This document shows positions 17,594 to 25,172 of a DNA stretch of 64,000 nucleotides, one piece after another. How positions within the stretch are numbered: position 1 is the first letter of the stretch; each line of letters starts with the position of its first letter. The notes under the pieces are model-generated. The model did not search any database. It worked only from the letters and a program-made list of their open reading frames with translations, and was not told where the DNA came from. Both the position numbers and the translations under genes were made by a program. The DNA comes from Cohnella pontilimi (GTDB taxonomy: Bacteria > Bacillota > Bacilli > Paenibacillales > Paenibacillaceae), in contig NZ_SUPK01000009.1 in the NCBI RefSeq assembly GCF_005049045.1, positions 124,001-188,000 of the forward strand. The letters are read 5' to 3'.

Positions 17594-18589
17594 TTGACGA
17601 ATGAGAATCCATCCGCCGTAGACGTAGCGATTATCGGCGGGGGTCCCGCCGGAATGTTCGCGACTTTTTACGGAGGCATGCGGCAGATGTCGGTCGCCCT
17701 GATCGAGAGCATGCCCCAGCTTGGCGGACAGCTGGCAGCGCTTTATCCCGAGAAATACATTTATGATGTAGCAGGGTTTCCGAAAGTGACCGCTCAAGAG
17801 CTGGTCGACAACCTGAAGCGCCAGATGGAACTGTTCCAGGCCGAGATCCGGCTGGAGGAGAAGGTTCTGCAGGTCGTCAAAAAAGAAGAACGCTTATTTG
17901 AAATTGTCACCGATAAAGGCAGTCTGCATGCGCGGGCCGTAATTATTACAGCCGGCGTCGGCGCATTCGAACCCCGCCGTCTAGAACTGCCCGAGGCTCC
18001 CCGCTTCGAGAAAGCGAACCTCCACTATTTTGTGGGGGATTTGGAAAAGTTCCGGGGGCGCAAGGTGTTAATCAGCGGAGGCGGCGATTCCGCCGTGGAC
18101 TGGGCGCTCATGCTCGAGCCGATCGCATCGGAGGTCAAGCTTGTCCACCGGCGCGACAAGTTCCGTGCCCACGAGCACAGCGTCGAACTGCTTCACCAGT
18201 CGAAGGTGCAGGTCATTACGCCCACCGAAATCACCGCGCTTCACGGCGGCGCCTCGATCGAGAAAGTGACCCTGACCGACGTGAAGACCGGAGAAACGAG
18301 CGAGCACGAGGTCGATGCGGTCATCGTGAACTTCGGTTTCGTCAGTTCCCTCGGCCCGATTGCGGAATGGGGCTTGGAGATCGACGGCGGTTCGATTGTC
18401 GTGGATTCCCGGATGGAGTCCAGTATCCCGGGCATTTTCGCCGCGGGCGACGTCACCATCTATCCCGGCAAGCTGAAGCTCATCGCGGTCGGATTCGGAG
18501 AAGCTCCGACGGCGATCAACAACGCCAAGGTCTATATCGACCCGGACGCGAAGCTGTCCCCCGGGCACAGCAGCAACATGAAATTGTAA
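17594..18589 (+). CDS. yumC: Ferredoxin/flavodoxin-NADP+ reductase, thioredoxin-reductase-like (YumC)
   Basis: This 331-aa flavoprotein transfers electrons between NADPH and ferredoxin or flavodoxin. It has the FAD motif [15 protein letters not shown], the NADPH motif [13 protein letters not shown] and the late FAD motif FAAGDV, with the thioredoxin reductase fold. The absence of a redox CxxC pair separates it from TrxB and supports the YumC type. The start is TTG, 8 nt after GGAGGTG. It is divergent from ndh, as expected for the yumB-yumC neighbourhood. Confidence 0.93.
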   Translation: MTNENPSAVDVAIIGGGPAGMFATFYGGMRQMSVALIESMPQLGGQLAALYPEKYIYDVAGFPKVTAQELVDNLKRQMELFQAEIRLEEKVLQVVKKEERLFEIVTDKGSLHARAVIITAGVGAFEPRRLELPEAPRFEKANLHYFVGDLEKFRGRKVLISGGGDSAVDWALMLEPIASEVKLVHRRDKFRAHEHSVELLHQSKVQVITPTEITALHGGASIEKVTLTDVKTGETSEHEVDAVIVNFGFVSSLGPIAEWGLEIDGGSIVVDSRMESSIPGIFAAGDVTIYPGKLKLIAVGFGEAPTAINNAKVYIDPDAKLSPGHSSNMKL

Positions 18590-18616
18590 AGTCCCGCCAA
18601 ACGATAAAATGGCGTT

Positions 18617-18681
18617 CAAAAAGGCATCCTACTTGGGAAACACCGGCACGAGCGGCCGCTTCCGAAGGAGGATGCCTTTTT
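18617..18681 (+). other. Long hairpin: possible yumC terminator overlapping the next RBS
   Basis: AAAAAGGCATCCT pairs with AGGATGCCTTTTT about 35 nt later and ends in a T-run, so it resembles an intrinsic terminator. The 3' arm overlaps the AAGGAGG that serves the following zinc-ribbon gene. It could therefore act as terminator, attenuator or translation block. Confidence 0.55.
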
Positions 18682-18914
18682 TGTTATGTCCCGTATGCAA
18701 TGGATTGCTCCCCCTAGCCGCGTCTTGTCCGCAATGCGGTGCCTCCGCCGAAGATGAAGGTCGTCGGGAGGACTGGAGCGGACCCTATGCCCCCTACGAA
18801 ATCACGGCGGTTTGGAGCGAAACGGAGACCGAAGCCGGAGGCTGCACTCATCTGGCTCTTTGTCCGAATTGCCGCATCGATTTTGTCGTCAACGTGGAAA
18901 CTTGGCATGCCTAA
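18681..18914 (+). CDS. Small zinc-ribbon protein, unknown function
   Basis: This 77-aa protein has two Cys pairs in its N-terminal half (CPVC and CPQC), which probably bind one zinc, and a further CTHLALCPNC motif near the C-terminus. The TTG at 18681 is preceded by AAGGAGG at 9 nt; an ATG at 18672 overlaps the site and is less likely. The RBS lies in the 3' arm of a hairpin after yumC. It ends 4 nt past the start of the convergent sda stop region (overlap at 18911-18914). No family is recognised. Confidence 0.65.
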   Translation: MLCPVCNGLLPLAASCPQCGASAEDEGRREDWSGPYAPYEITAVWSETETEAGGCTHLALCPNCRIDFVVNVETWHA

Positions 18915-19054
18915 AACTCCCGCCCTTCCGGCAGCTTCAGACAGCGCCGGCGAATTTCCGACCGCAGCATCCGGACGAATTCCCAGTCCAGCCCCAGACG
19001 GATCGCGCTCCGGTATGCGTCCAGCAGCGAATCATCAGAAAGCTTCGGAAACAT
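18911..19054 (-). CDS. sda: Sporulation histidine kinase inhibitor Sda
   Basis: Sda is a 46-50 aa helical hairpin that binds KinA-type sporulation kinases and blocks their autophosphorylation when replication initiation or fork progress is disturbed. The predicted protein (47 aa) matches the family closely: FPKLSDDSLLDAYRSAI, then LDWEFVRMLRSEIRRR. The ATG at 19054 follows AAAGGGTGAGG; a longer frame to 19168 has no RBS and would cover the promoter. DnaA boxes lie upstream, as at the B. subtilis sda promoter, so expression is probably DnaA-controlled. Confidence 0.9.
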   Translation of the reverse strand: MFPKLSDDSLLDAYRSAIRLGLDWEFVRMLRSEIRRRCLKLPEGREF

Positions 19055-19073
19055 AAGCCTCACCCTTTCCATG

Positions 19074-19233
19074 AGATGGATAAGTTCGTGAGGGCATCTT
19101 AGCATGTCCCGCTCGGGCCGGACAACAGACGTTTTATCCACAGGAACCTGTGAGTAAGCTGGGGGCAAATTGTTGAAAAGTGTCAGGAACCTCTGTCGTT
19201 ATACAGTGAATAATGTGTACGAAGTTATGCACA
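19074..19233. promoter_or_regulatory. DnaA-box cluster and promoter of sda
   Basis: Two perfect DnaA boxes are present on the plus strand: TTATCCACA at 19134-19142 and TTATGCACA at 19225-19233. Weaker matches are TTACTCACA (minus, 19149-19157) and TTATCCATC (minus, near 19075-19083). A minus-strand promoter TTGTCC (19120-19125) with an 18-bp spacer to TAAGAT (19096-19101) lies directly beside the first box. The layout fits DnaA acting at the sda promoter. The rest of 19169-19324 holds no other gene that I can see. Confidence 0.7.
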
Positions 19234-19324
19234 AAAATGTTTCAACAGCTTCCATAAAAAACTTTCATATTCGGAAATGCGGCGATAAAAGGATTGTATA
19301 GAAAAATATGTCAGAACCAATCAT

Positions 19325-19999
19325 TCACTGCGGTCGAGTGTTGACTTCCAAAATCCAAATATGTCCGTTCCGGTCGATCCCGTAGTCGTAACCGAGTTGC
19401 CGGATGCCCGGAAAACGGCGTTCCAACAGCTTCGTGCAAGTTTTCGTCAATTCCCGCATTTCTCTCTTTTTGGCCTCAGCCTCTTTAGAAGGAAACGAAA
19501 GGCTCAAACCTTTGGATCCGCTCACCAAGGTACCACCGCGGCAAATGTTCGTGACGAACAGCCCGGGCTTGGCAATTTTTCCGAGAATCGCGACGAATCT
19601 CCACCTTCCGTTACGCTTCATGTACTTCAACCGAAAGTCGATCGGCCGTTGCTTGTAACAGGCCAAATCGATGCCTTGCTGAATCAAGTACGGTCTCCGG
19701 CGGCGTGCTCGATGCACCGCTTTCCACACCCCCCTGAACGAACCGAACTTTCGGGTGCGGGACTTGTAAGCGTACAAATAACCGCCGCCTTGACGGCTCA
19801 CTTTCATTACGCCGAGCCCCCCGCCTCCGCGAACCGGCTTCAGCACCACGACTCCGTAACGTCGCAGCATCCTATGCAGGCGCTTCCTATTGAACGGTTT
19901 GGTCCGAGGAATATGCGGGGCCGCCTTGGGACTGGCCAGCAAAGCGACGGTTTTCAACCATTTGCTGGCGACCTGCCGTCCTCTCTTCTGTTGTTGCAT
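19325..19999 (-). CDS. YheC/YheD family ATP-grasp protein, probably spore-associated
   Basis: This 224-aa basic protein resembles the YheC/YheD endospore coat-associated family, which has an ATP-grasp-like core. Typical segments are VVLKPVRGGGGLGVMKV (nucleotide-binding loop), QGIDLACYKQRPIDFRL and IWILEVNTRPQ (the metal-binding Glu-Val-Asn element). The chosen ATG at 19999 has AAAGGAGG at good spacing; about 96 codons upstream are an open frame without signal. It ends right after NTRPQ and so lacks a C-terminal extension. No ligase reaction is known for the family. Confidence 0.8.
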   Translation of the reverse strand: MQQQKRGRQVASKWLKTVALLASPKAAPHIPRTKPFNRKRLHRMLRRYGVVVLKPVRGGGGLGVMKVSRQGGGYLYAYKSRTRKFGSFRGVWKAVHRARRRRPYLIQQGIDLACYKQRPIDFRLKYMKRNGRWRFVAILGKIAKPGLFVTNICRGGTLVSGSKGLSLSFPSKEAEAKKREMRELTKTCTKLLERRFPGIRQLGYDYGIDRNGHIWILEVNTRPQ

Positions 20000-20105
20000 G
20001 CTGCAGGCCTCCTTTCGCAAAGTCTTTTCCTTTATACATACTCCGCGAAAGGGACAGGTTCTTGGGTTGAAGACGCCCGCGATTCGCCCGAAAAATGACG
20101 GAAGC

Positions 20106-20141
20106 ACAAAAAACCTCCCGACACGGGTGTGTCGGGAGGTT
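20106..20141 (-). terminator. Terminator after the ErpA/HesB gene
   Basis: On the minus strand AACCTCCCGACAC pairs with GTGTCGGGAGGTT around ACCC and is followed by six T. Confidence 0.9.
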
Positions 20142-20156
20142 GGGTGTTCGGCGTCG

Positions 20157-20516
20157 TCAGCAGGCGTCCGGGTTCGGTTTGCCCGCATCGGCGGCGGTGC
20201 GGAACGAGGAGCCGCAGCCGCACGTGGCGACGGCGTTCGGGTTATGAATCGTAAATCCGCCGCCCATGCCCGACTCTTTCCAGTCAATCTCCACGCCGTA
20301 CAAGTACTTGGCGCTTTCGCCGTCCACGACCACTTTCAGGCCGCGAATGTCGTACTCTTTATCGTCGGAATGGATTTCGTCGTCAAAGCCCATTCCATAA
20401 CTAAACCCGCTGCATCCGCCTTCTTTCACGCCGATACGCAGGAACAAGTTCTGAGAATCTTCGGCCGCCAGCATCTCTTGAATTTTCTCTCCGGCCAATT
20501 CGCTGATGTTCACCAT
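20157..20516 (-). CDS. erpA: Iron-sulfur cluster insertion protein, HesB/IscA/ErpA family (YutM-like)
   Basis: This A-type carrier protein (119 aa) holds and delivers Fe-S clusters to target enzymes. The three conserved cysteines are visible: GGCSGFSYGM and the C-terminal CGCGSSF. ATG follows GGAGGAAAG. In Bacillus the counterpart yutM sits in the same yum-yut neighbourhood as yutI and yuzB, which are present a few kb away. LipA and MqnE in this window are radical SAM enzymes and possible clients. The choice of the name ErpA over IscA is a naming convention. Confidence 0.92.
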   Translation of the reverse strand: MVNISELAGEKIQEMLAAEDSQNLFLRIGVKEGGCSGFSYGMGFDDEIHSDDKEYDIRGLKVVVDGESAKYLYGVEIDWKESGMGGGFTIHNPNAVATCGCGSSFRTAADAGKPNPDAC

Positions 20517-20606
20517 GTGCTTTCCTCCCCAACCTAAAGCGTCAATCCCGTTCTCTCCTCAGTATACCCCAGCCGCCTGACCGCCTCAAGCGTCTCGTCG
20601 CCCAAC

Positions 20607-20631
20607 CAAAAAACCGGCGCTTACGCGCCGG
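20607..20631 (-). terminator. Terminator overlapping the stop codon of the 149-aa gene
   Basis: On the minus strand the stem CCGGCGC / GCGCCGG (20614-20631) has the TAA stop in its loop and is followed by TTTTTTGGTT. Confidence 0.85.
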
Positions 20632-21070
20632 CTTCTTCGTCTTTCCACTCTTTCGAATTTCCACCTGCTTGGGCGATCGCTTTCAGTTCAATCCGGCAAC
20701 GGAATGTGCCCTTCTCGTTCTGAAGAAAGTCAGACAGGCGGCGGAACACTTGGGCAAGTTCCGGACCGGTGGAGTCGGTATCGAGCGTGTAGCGGAACTG
20801 GTCGGCGGACAATCCGCGGACGCGGCTTCTGTCGGTGTCGCGGGAGTCGCTGTCCTGCAAGCGCCGCCATTCTTTCGAAGGCTCGAACTTGTCCATTCTG
20901 CGCACGATTTGCTCATAGATGTTTTGTTTTTTCAGCCACATGTAGTATTGAATCGGATTCGTCAAACCCCATGCCTGGCTCAAATCTTTGATCGTATAAG
21001 CCGCACGGTATTGCTGGAGGGTCTGGATCTTCTCGGATTGCTCCATTTGTTCAAGCCGGCTGAGGGGCAA
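20621..21070 (-). CDS. Conserved hypothetical protein (149 aa)
   Basis: I do not recognise this protein. It is soluble, charged and mostly helical. The segment YTIKDLSQAWGLTNPIQYYMWLKKQNIYEQI could be a helix-turn-helix, so DNA binding is possible but unproven. A middle part is rich in Asp, Ser and Arg. The start is uncertain: TTG at 21070 and ATG at 21046 both lack a close RBS, while AAAGGAAGG lies about 20 nt further upstream. It has its own terminator and is divergent from mqnE. Confidence 0.6.
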   Translation of the reverse strand: MPLSRLEQMEQSEKIQTLQQYRAAYTIKDLSQAWGLTNPIQYYMWLKKQNIYEQIVRRMDKFEPSKEWRRLQDSDSRDTDRSRVRGLSADQFRYTLDTDSTGPELAQVFRRLSDFLQNEKGTFRCRIELKAIAQAGGNSKEWKDEEAGA

Positions 21071-21208
21071 AATTTCAGGTTTCAGGCGAACGCACCTTCC
21101 TTTGCATGTTGTTTTGTAAGCTAAACATAACCAATATTTGTTTATATTTCAAGTTGATTCCCCTTTTTACTGCGGTTTATACCTTTTTTCCGATTCTTCT
21201 ATTTACAG

Positions 21209-21237
21209 TTGCCGGGGGTCAAGCGGAGGTTTATAAT
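21209..21237 (+). promoter_or_regulatory. Probable sigma-A promoter of mqnE
   Basis: TTGCCG and TATAAT are separated by exactly 17 bp and lie about 80 bp before the mqnE start. Confidence 0.55.
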
Positions 21238-21315
21238 GTTTACAGTTGTTGACCCGGAAAGACTGCATGCAGAAAAAGAAAGTTATTTTTTTCACAAATG
21301 GACGGAGGCGGACCT

Positions 21316-22419
21316 ATGACTCTCCTTACGACAAACGCCGAGCGTCAAATGGCCGAAATCGCCGACAAGGTCAGGAATGGACAACGGCTTTCCTTCGAGG
21401 ATGGCGTGTTCCTGTATCAATCGGACGATTTGCTGACCATTGGGCAGTTGGCGAATGAAGTCAACCTGCGCAAAAACGGCAAAAAAGTTTACTTCATTGA
21501 AAATATGAGCCTCTACTTTACGAATGTGTGCGAAGCGCACTGCGCGTTCTGCAATTTCCGCAAAGACGAGGGCGACGAAGGCGCTTATACCCTCTCCCCG
21601 GAGGAAATGATCGCTTTTGTGGACCAGCACATCCATCCGGACGTGCGGGAATTCCACATCGTCGGCGGACATAATCCGCACGTACCGTTCGAATATTACG
21701 TCGAATCGATTCGCACCTTGAAGCAGCGGTATCCGAATGTCACCATGAAAGCCTACACGGCGGCGGAGATCGATTTCTTCTCGCGAATTTCCGGCCTCTC
21801 CTACCGGGGAGTGCTGGAAAAGCTGATCGAAGCCGGTCTCGAATCGCTCACGGGCGGCGGCGCGGAAATTTTGTCGGAGCAATATCGTAAAAAAATGCGG
21901 GTCAACAAAGCGAATATCGAACAGTATTTGGACGTTCACCGCAACGCCCATCAACTCGGACTACGAACGCATACGACGATGCTGTACGGTTCCGTCGAGT
22001 CGTTGGAGGAGCGGGTGCAGCACATGATTCATATCCGTGAGCTGCAGGATGAGACCAACGGTTTTCAAGTGTTCATCCCGTTATCGATGCAGCCGATCAG
22101 CCCCAAAGCGGGCATCCGGCGCCGCAATTCGGCATATGACGATTTGAAGGCGATCGCGATCAGCCGGCTGATGCTGGACAATTTCCAGCACATCAAGGCA
22201 TACTTTATTAATATCGGTACCCAGCTTACGCAAGTGGCGCTGACGATGGGCGCTTCCGACGCGCACGGCACGATCGTCAAGGAACGGATCAGTCACTCGG
22301 CCGGCGCATTAACCCCGGCGGGCATCACACGGGAAGATTTGATTTGGCTGATCAAAGGCGCGGGCAGAATTCCTGTGGAGCGGGATACATTTTATAACGA
22401 AATTCGGGTATATGAGTAG
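21316..22419 (+). CDS. mqnE: Aminofutalosine synthase (radical SAM)
   Basis: MqnE joins the SAM-derived adenosyl radical to 3-[(1-carboxyvinyl)oxy]benzoate to give aminofutalosine, an early step of the futalosine route to menaquinone. The protein (367 aa) has the radical SAM motif CEAHCAFC at about residues 69-76 and the family segments EFHIVGGHNP and TGGGAEILSE. ATG at 21316 has GGAGG upstream and is preferred over 21298. The next steps (mqnC, mqnD) are not in the window, but a UbiD-type decarboxylase at 34.8 kb may act at the end of the pathway. Confidence 0.94.
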   Translation: MTLLTTNAERQMAEIADKVRNGQRLSFEDGVFLYQSDDLLTIGQLANEVNLRKNGKKVYFIENMSLYFTNVCEAHCAFCNFRKDEGDEGAYTLSPEEMIAFVDQHIHPDVREFHIVGGHNPHVPFEYYVESIRTLKQRYPNVTMKAYTAAEIDFFSRISGLSYRGVLEKLIEAGLESLTGGGAEILSEQYRKKMRVNKANIEQYLDVHRNAHQLGLRTHTTMLYGSVESLEERVQHMIHIRELQDETNGFQVFIPLSMQPISPKAGIRRRNSAYDDLKAIAISRLMLDNFQHIKAYFINIGTQLTQVALTMGASDAHGTIVKERISHSAGALTPAGITREDLIWLIKGAGRIPVERDTFYNEIRVYE

Positions 22420-22427
22420 TAAGTCGG

Positions 22428-22452
22428 CCCCGTCGGGAAGACGGGGTTTCTT
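22428..22452 (+). terminator. Terminator of mqnE
   Basis: CCCCGTC / GACGGGG with a GGGAA loop is followed by TTTCTTG, a modest T-tract. Confidence 0.65.
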
Positions 22453-22497
22453 GTGTGCATACTAAGTCGAATGCTGACGGAAAAGGGGATATTGTTC

Positions 22498-23559
22498 GTG
22501 AACAGAGTGGTCGTTTTAGGCGGAGGATATGGAGGACTCACCGTGGTCAACGAATTGCTGGACTCGGATCTTCCGAAGGGCACGAAAATCTATTTGGTGG
22601 ACCGGATGCCTTTTCAAGGTCTGAAAACGGAATATTACGCGCTCGCTGCCGGGACGGTAACCGATACGGAGATCCGTGTCGCCTTCCCCGAACATGAGAA
22701 CCTGGAAATCGTATATGGCGAAATCGGCGGGGTTGACTTTGAGAACCGTCAGGTCGCCGTATCCGGTCATGACCCGCTGCCGTACGATTCGCTTGTCATC
22801 GCGCTCGGCTGCACCGACAACTATCACGGAATTACAGGTGCCTCCGAGTTCTCGTGCAGCATTCAATCTTTATCTGCAACACGCCGTACGTATCAGCAAG
22901 TCAACGACGTCCGGCCGAACGGTCAAGTCACCATCGTGGGCGGCGGCTTAAGCGGTGTGGAAGTCGCGTCCGAGCTTCGGGAAAGCCGGTCGGACTTGAA
23001 CATTCGAATTCTCGACCGAGGGGACAGCGTGCTGAACGGATTTCCGCCGCGTCTGCGCAAGTATGTCGCCTCCTGGTTCCATGAACACGATGTGGAAATG
23101 CGGTCGCATATCTCCATCACTTCGCTGGAGCAAGGCGTCATTCACAACGGAGCTGAGGCGATCTTGAGCGACGTTACCGTATGGACGGCCGGCATCCGGC
23201 CGGTGGACTTGGTTCACAATCTTTCCTTCGCCAAAGACAAGCAGGGCCGGCTGATGGTCAACGAGTGGCACGAGCTGGTTGATGTGCCTGACGTTTATGT
23301 GGTCGGCGACTGTGCAAGCTCCATTTTCTCGCCGAGCGCTCAGCTCGCGGAAGCGATGGGCAAGCAAGTCGCGGAAGTGATTAAAGGCAAGTGGGACGGC
23401 AAACTGCCGAAGCTTTCGCGCATCAAACTCAAAGGTGTGCTCGGCTCGCTCGGCAAAAAAGCCGGTTTCGGCATGATGGGGGCCACGCCGATTATCGGGC
23501 GCGTTCCTCGTGTGCTCAAAAGCGGCGTTTTGTGGATGAGCAAGCATCACTTTGGATGA
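22498..23559 (+). CDS. yutJ: NDH-2-like FAD-dependent oxidoreductase (YutJ)
   Basis: This 353-aa two-dinucleotide-binding flavoprotein is related to type II NADH dehydrogenases. Motifs are VVLGGGYGGLTVV (FAD) and TIVGGGLSGVEVASEL (NADH), with VVGDCASS for the flavin near residue 270. The GTG at 22498 has AAAAGGGG 9 nt upstream, so the earlier in-frame ATG codons are not used. Bacillus has the same gene (yutJ) next to yuzB and yutI, as here. Its electron acceptor is unknown. Confidence 0.88.
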   Translation: MNRVVVLGGGYGGLTVVNELLDSDLPKGTKIYLVDRMPFQGLKTEYYALAAGTVTDTEIRVAFPEHENLEIVYGEIGGVDFENRQVAVSGHDPLPYDSLVIALGCTDNYHGITGASEFSCSIQSLSATRRTYQQVNDVRPNGQVTIVGGGLSGVEVASELRESRSDLNIRILDRGDSVLNGFPPRLRKYVASWFHEHDVEMRSHISITSLEQGVIHNGAEAILSDVTVWTAGIRPVDLVHNLSFAKDKQGRLMVNEWHELVDVPDVYVVGDCASSIFSPSAQLAEAMGKQVAEVIKGKWDGKLPKLSRIKLKGVLGSLGKKAGFGMMGATPIIGRVPRVLKSGVLWMSKHHFG

Positions 23560-23584
23560 TCTTTAAGATTGTTTTATGGGGGCT

Positions 23585-23635
23585 CCCCCAAAAGTAATCG
23601 GAATATGCTTCGAAGGACTGCTTCACTTTTGGGGG
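23585..23635. repeat. 51-bp palindromic repeat, copy A
   Basis: The arms CCCCCAAAAGT and ACTTTTGGGGG enclose a 29-nt centre containing TTCGAAGG. The centre is itself partly symmetric (GGAATATGCTTCGAAG). It lies between the convergent yutJ and yuzB genes and could terminate both. A nearly identical copy in opposite orientation is at 24317-24367. Confidence 0.85.
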
Positions 23636-23640
23636 ATGAG

Positions 23641-23907
23641 TCAAAGATCGTCCAGCAATTTATCCAACGCGGATTTCTCCGCTTCCTGTTTTTCGATTTC
23701 TTGCATGATGAGATCATACAGTTTTTCGGCGGTTTCGGCGAAAACGGCCTCCCCGTTGACCAACGCGTACGGGGACAAAAAGCATTCTCCGCAGTTGCCG
23801 AGACAGCCGTATTCGATCACATCAACTCGGGGATCGTTCTCCAGCCGTTCCATGACTTTGTCGGTTCCGTGATGCATGTTGCTTACGCAAAATTCTACGA
23901 TGTGCAT
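23641..23907 (-). CDS. yuzB: YuzB family protein (DUF1450)
   Basis: This 88-aa protein matches DUF1450/YuzB, with the conserved start IVEFCVSNMHHG and the thioredoxin-like Cys motif EYGCLGNCGECFLSPYALVNG. It carries four Cys in all. It is divergent from the NifU-like gene yutI and convergent with yutJ, the Bacillus arrangement. A role in Fe-S or redox biology is suggested by position only. Confidence 0.9.
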   Translation of the reverse strand: MHIVEFCVSNMHHGTDKVMERLENDPRVDVIEYGCLGNCGECFLSPYALVNGEAVFAETAEKLYDLIMQEIEKQEAEKSALDKLLDDL

Positions 23908-23953
23908 GCGCTTGTCCTTTCCGAAGTACGGCGCGGAAAACGCGAACTTCCGT

Positions 23954-23981
23954 TTGAATTTGGACCGTTTTGTACTATAAT
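23954..23981 (+). promoter_or_regulatory. Probable sigma-A promoter of yutI
   Basis: TTGAAT and a perfect TATAAT are separated by 16 bp, about 25 bp before the yutI start. Confidence 0.7.
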
Positions 23982-24005
23982 AAGATCTGAAAGGAGTGGA
24001 TGGTC

Positions 24006-24254
24006 ATGAGTGAAAGCGTACAAAGCGCCTCGATGTATGATGAAGTGCTCGAAGTGCTCGATAAATTGCGTCCTTTCCTTCAGCGGGACGGCGGCGACGT
24101 GGAACTGGTCGACGTGGAAGACGGCGTCGTCAAGCTTCGCCTGATGGGCGCTTGCGGCAGCTGCCCGAGCTCCACGATCACGCTGAAAGCGGGTATCGAA
24201 CGCGCATTGATCGAAGAAGTCGACGGCATTCAAGAAGTTGTACAGGTATTCTGA
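24006..24254 (+). CDS. yutI: NifU-like Fe-S scaffold/carrier protein (YutI)
   Basis: This 82-aa protein is a stand-alone NifU C-terminal domain that binds Fe-S clusters for transfer. The signature is [17 protein letters not shown] followed by the metal-binding [20 protein letters not shown] is placed correctly for the second ATG (24006); it is only 3 nt from the first ATG at 24000. It forms a functional neighbourhood with erpA and yuzB. Confidence 0.94.
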   Translation: MSESVQSASMYDEVLEVLDKLRPFLQRDGGDVELVDVEDGVVKLRLMGACGSCPSSTITLKAGIERALIEEVDGIQEVVQVF

Positions 24255-24282
24255 TTATAGGTTCTCCAGAATGAAACATAAC

Positions 24283-24316
24283 AAGGTCCTGCTCTTATGG
24301 CGGGACCTTATTTTTT
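24283..24316 (+). terminator. Terminator of yutI
   Basis: AAGGTCC pairs with GGACCTT, and ATTTTTT follows. It lies directly before palindrome copy B. Confidence 0.8.
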
Positions 24317-24367
24317 CCCCAAAAAGTGAAGTATGCCTTCGAAGCCTATTCCGACTACTTTTTGGGG
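24317..24367. repeat. 51-bp palindromic repeat, copy B (inverted relative to copy A)
   Basis: The arms CCCCAAAAAGT and ACTTTTTGGGG enclose a centre whose reverse complement differs from copy A at only a few positions (shared GTCGGAATA, GCTTCGAAGG, CTTCACTTTT). The stop codon of the convergent SDR gene lies inside it. It probably also acts as a bidirectional terminator. Confidence 0.85.
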
Positions 24368-25155
24368 ACGCCAAGTGCATGATTATTGATCGTCGTACGG
24401 ATAGGATCCAACCCGCCGGAGACGTCGATTGTGTTGCCGGTAATGAAATCCGACTCCGGCTGGCATAGAAACAGAATCACCCTCGCCACATCCTGCCCCG
24501 TTCCCGGTCTGCCGCGCGGCGACTCCTCGTCCTGCTCTCCGGCTACGTCCGCGATCGCTTTTTCCTTGTTCCCTCCGCGAATATCCCCCGGGCAAATCAT
24601 GTTCACCGTAATGCCGTTCGCCGCTTCTTCCACCGCCAACGTCTTGGTGAACGATACGAGACCGACCTTGGCTGCCGCATACACCGCTCGGTGCGGCCAA
24701 GATCTCGCTTCGGCGGCATGCCCGAAACCGAAATGAATGATTCTGCCCCATCCCCGGCTTCTCATGCCCGGAAGCACCCGGTGATCGAGCAGCATCGTGC
24801 CGACCAAATTTCCGTTCATCAAATAAAGAACGTCATCCGATGAATAATCCGCGAATAATCGCCGTTCCCGAATGAAGGGACCTGCATTGTTGACGAGAAT
24901 GTCGATGCCGCCAAGCTCCCGCTCCACGTCGGTGACGAGCCGTTCCGCTTCCTCCGTCCGCGCGATGTCCGCTTGCACCGCCACGGCTTTGCGCCCCATG
25001 GCGGCGATTTCAGCCGCCACTTGTTCGGCTTCTTCCCGGCTCGATACATAGTTCACCGCCACATCGCACCCGGCGGCGGCAAGCTCGAGCGCCGTCCGGC
25101 GTCCAAGACCTTTGGCGCTCCCGGTGACAAGCGCAGTTTTGCCTGCCAGCATCAC
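24355..25155 (-). CDS. SDR family oxidoreductase (FabG-like)
   Basis: This 266-aa short-chain dehydrogenase has the cofactor motif TGSAKGLGRR, the NNAG motif (LVNNAGPFI) and the active-site YAAAK. The Ser that normally sits 13 residues before the Tyr appears to be replaced (IIHFGFGHA in that region), so catalysis may differ or be lost. The last residues GVPKK are encoded by palindrome copy B. The start is GTG at 25155, or the ATG one codon later, after GGGGGAG. It lies 17 nt downstream of the HEPN-like gene. The substrate is unknown. Confidence 0.85.
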   Translation of the reverse strand: MMLAGKTALVTGSAKGLGRRTALELAAAGCDVAVNYVSSREEAEQVAAEIAAMGRKAVAVQADIARTEEAERLVTDVERELGGIDILVNNAGPFIRERRLFADYSSDDVLYLMNGNLVGTMLLDHRVLPGMRSRGWGRIIHFGFGHAAEARSWPHRAVYAAAKVGLVSFTKTLAVEEAANGITVNMICPGDIRGGNKEKAIADVAGEQDEESPRGRPGTGQDVARVILFLCQPESDFITGNTIDVSGGLDPIRTTINNHALGVPKK

Positions 25156-25172
25156 GTGATCTTCTCCCCCTC

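Noticed and set aside
20000..20287. N-terminal extension of the YheC/D-like protein
   Set aside because: The extra 96 codons overlap the terminator and 3' end of the ErpA gene and lack homology; AAAGGAGG fixes the start at 19999.
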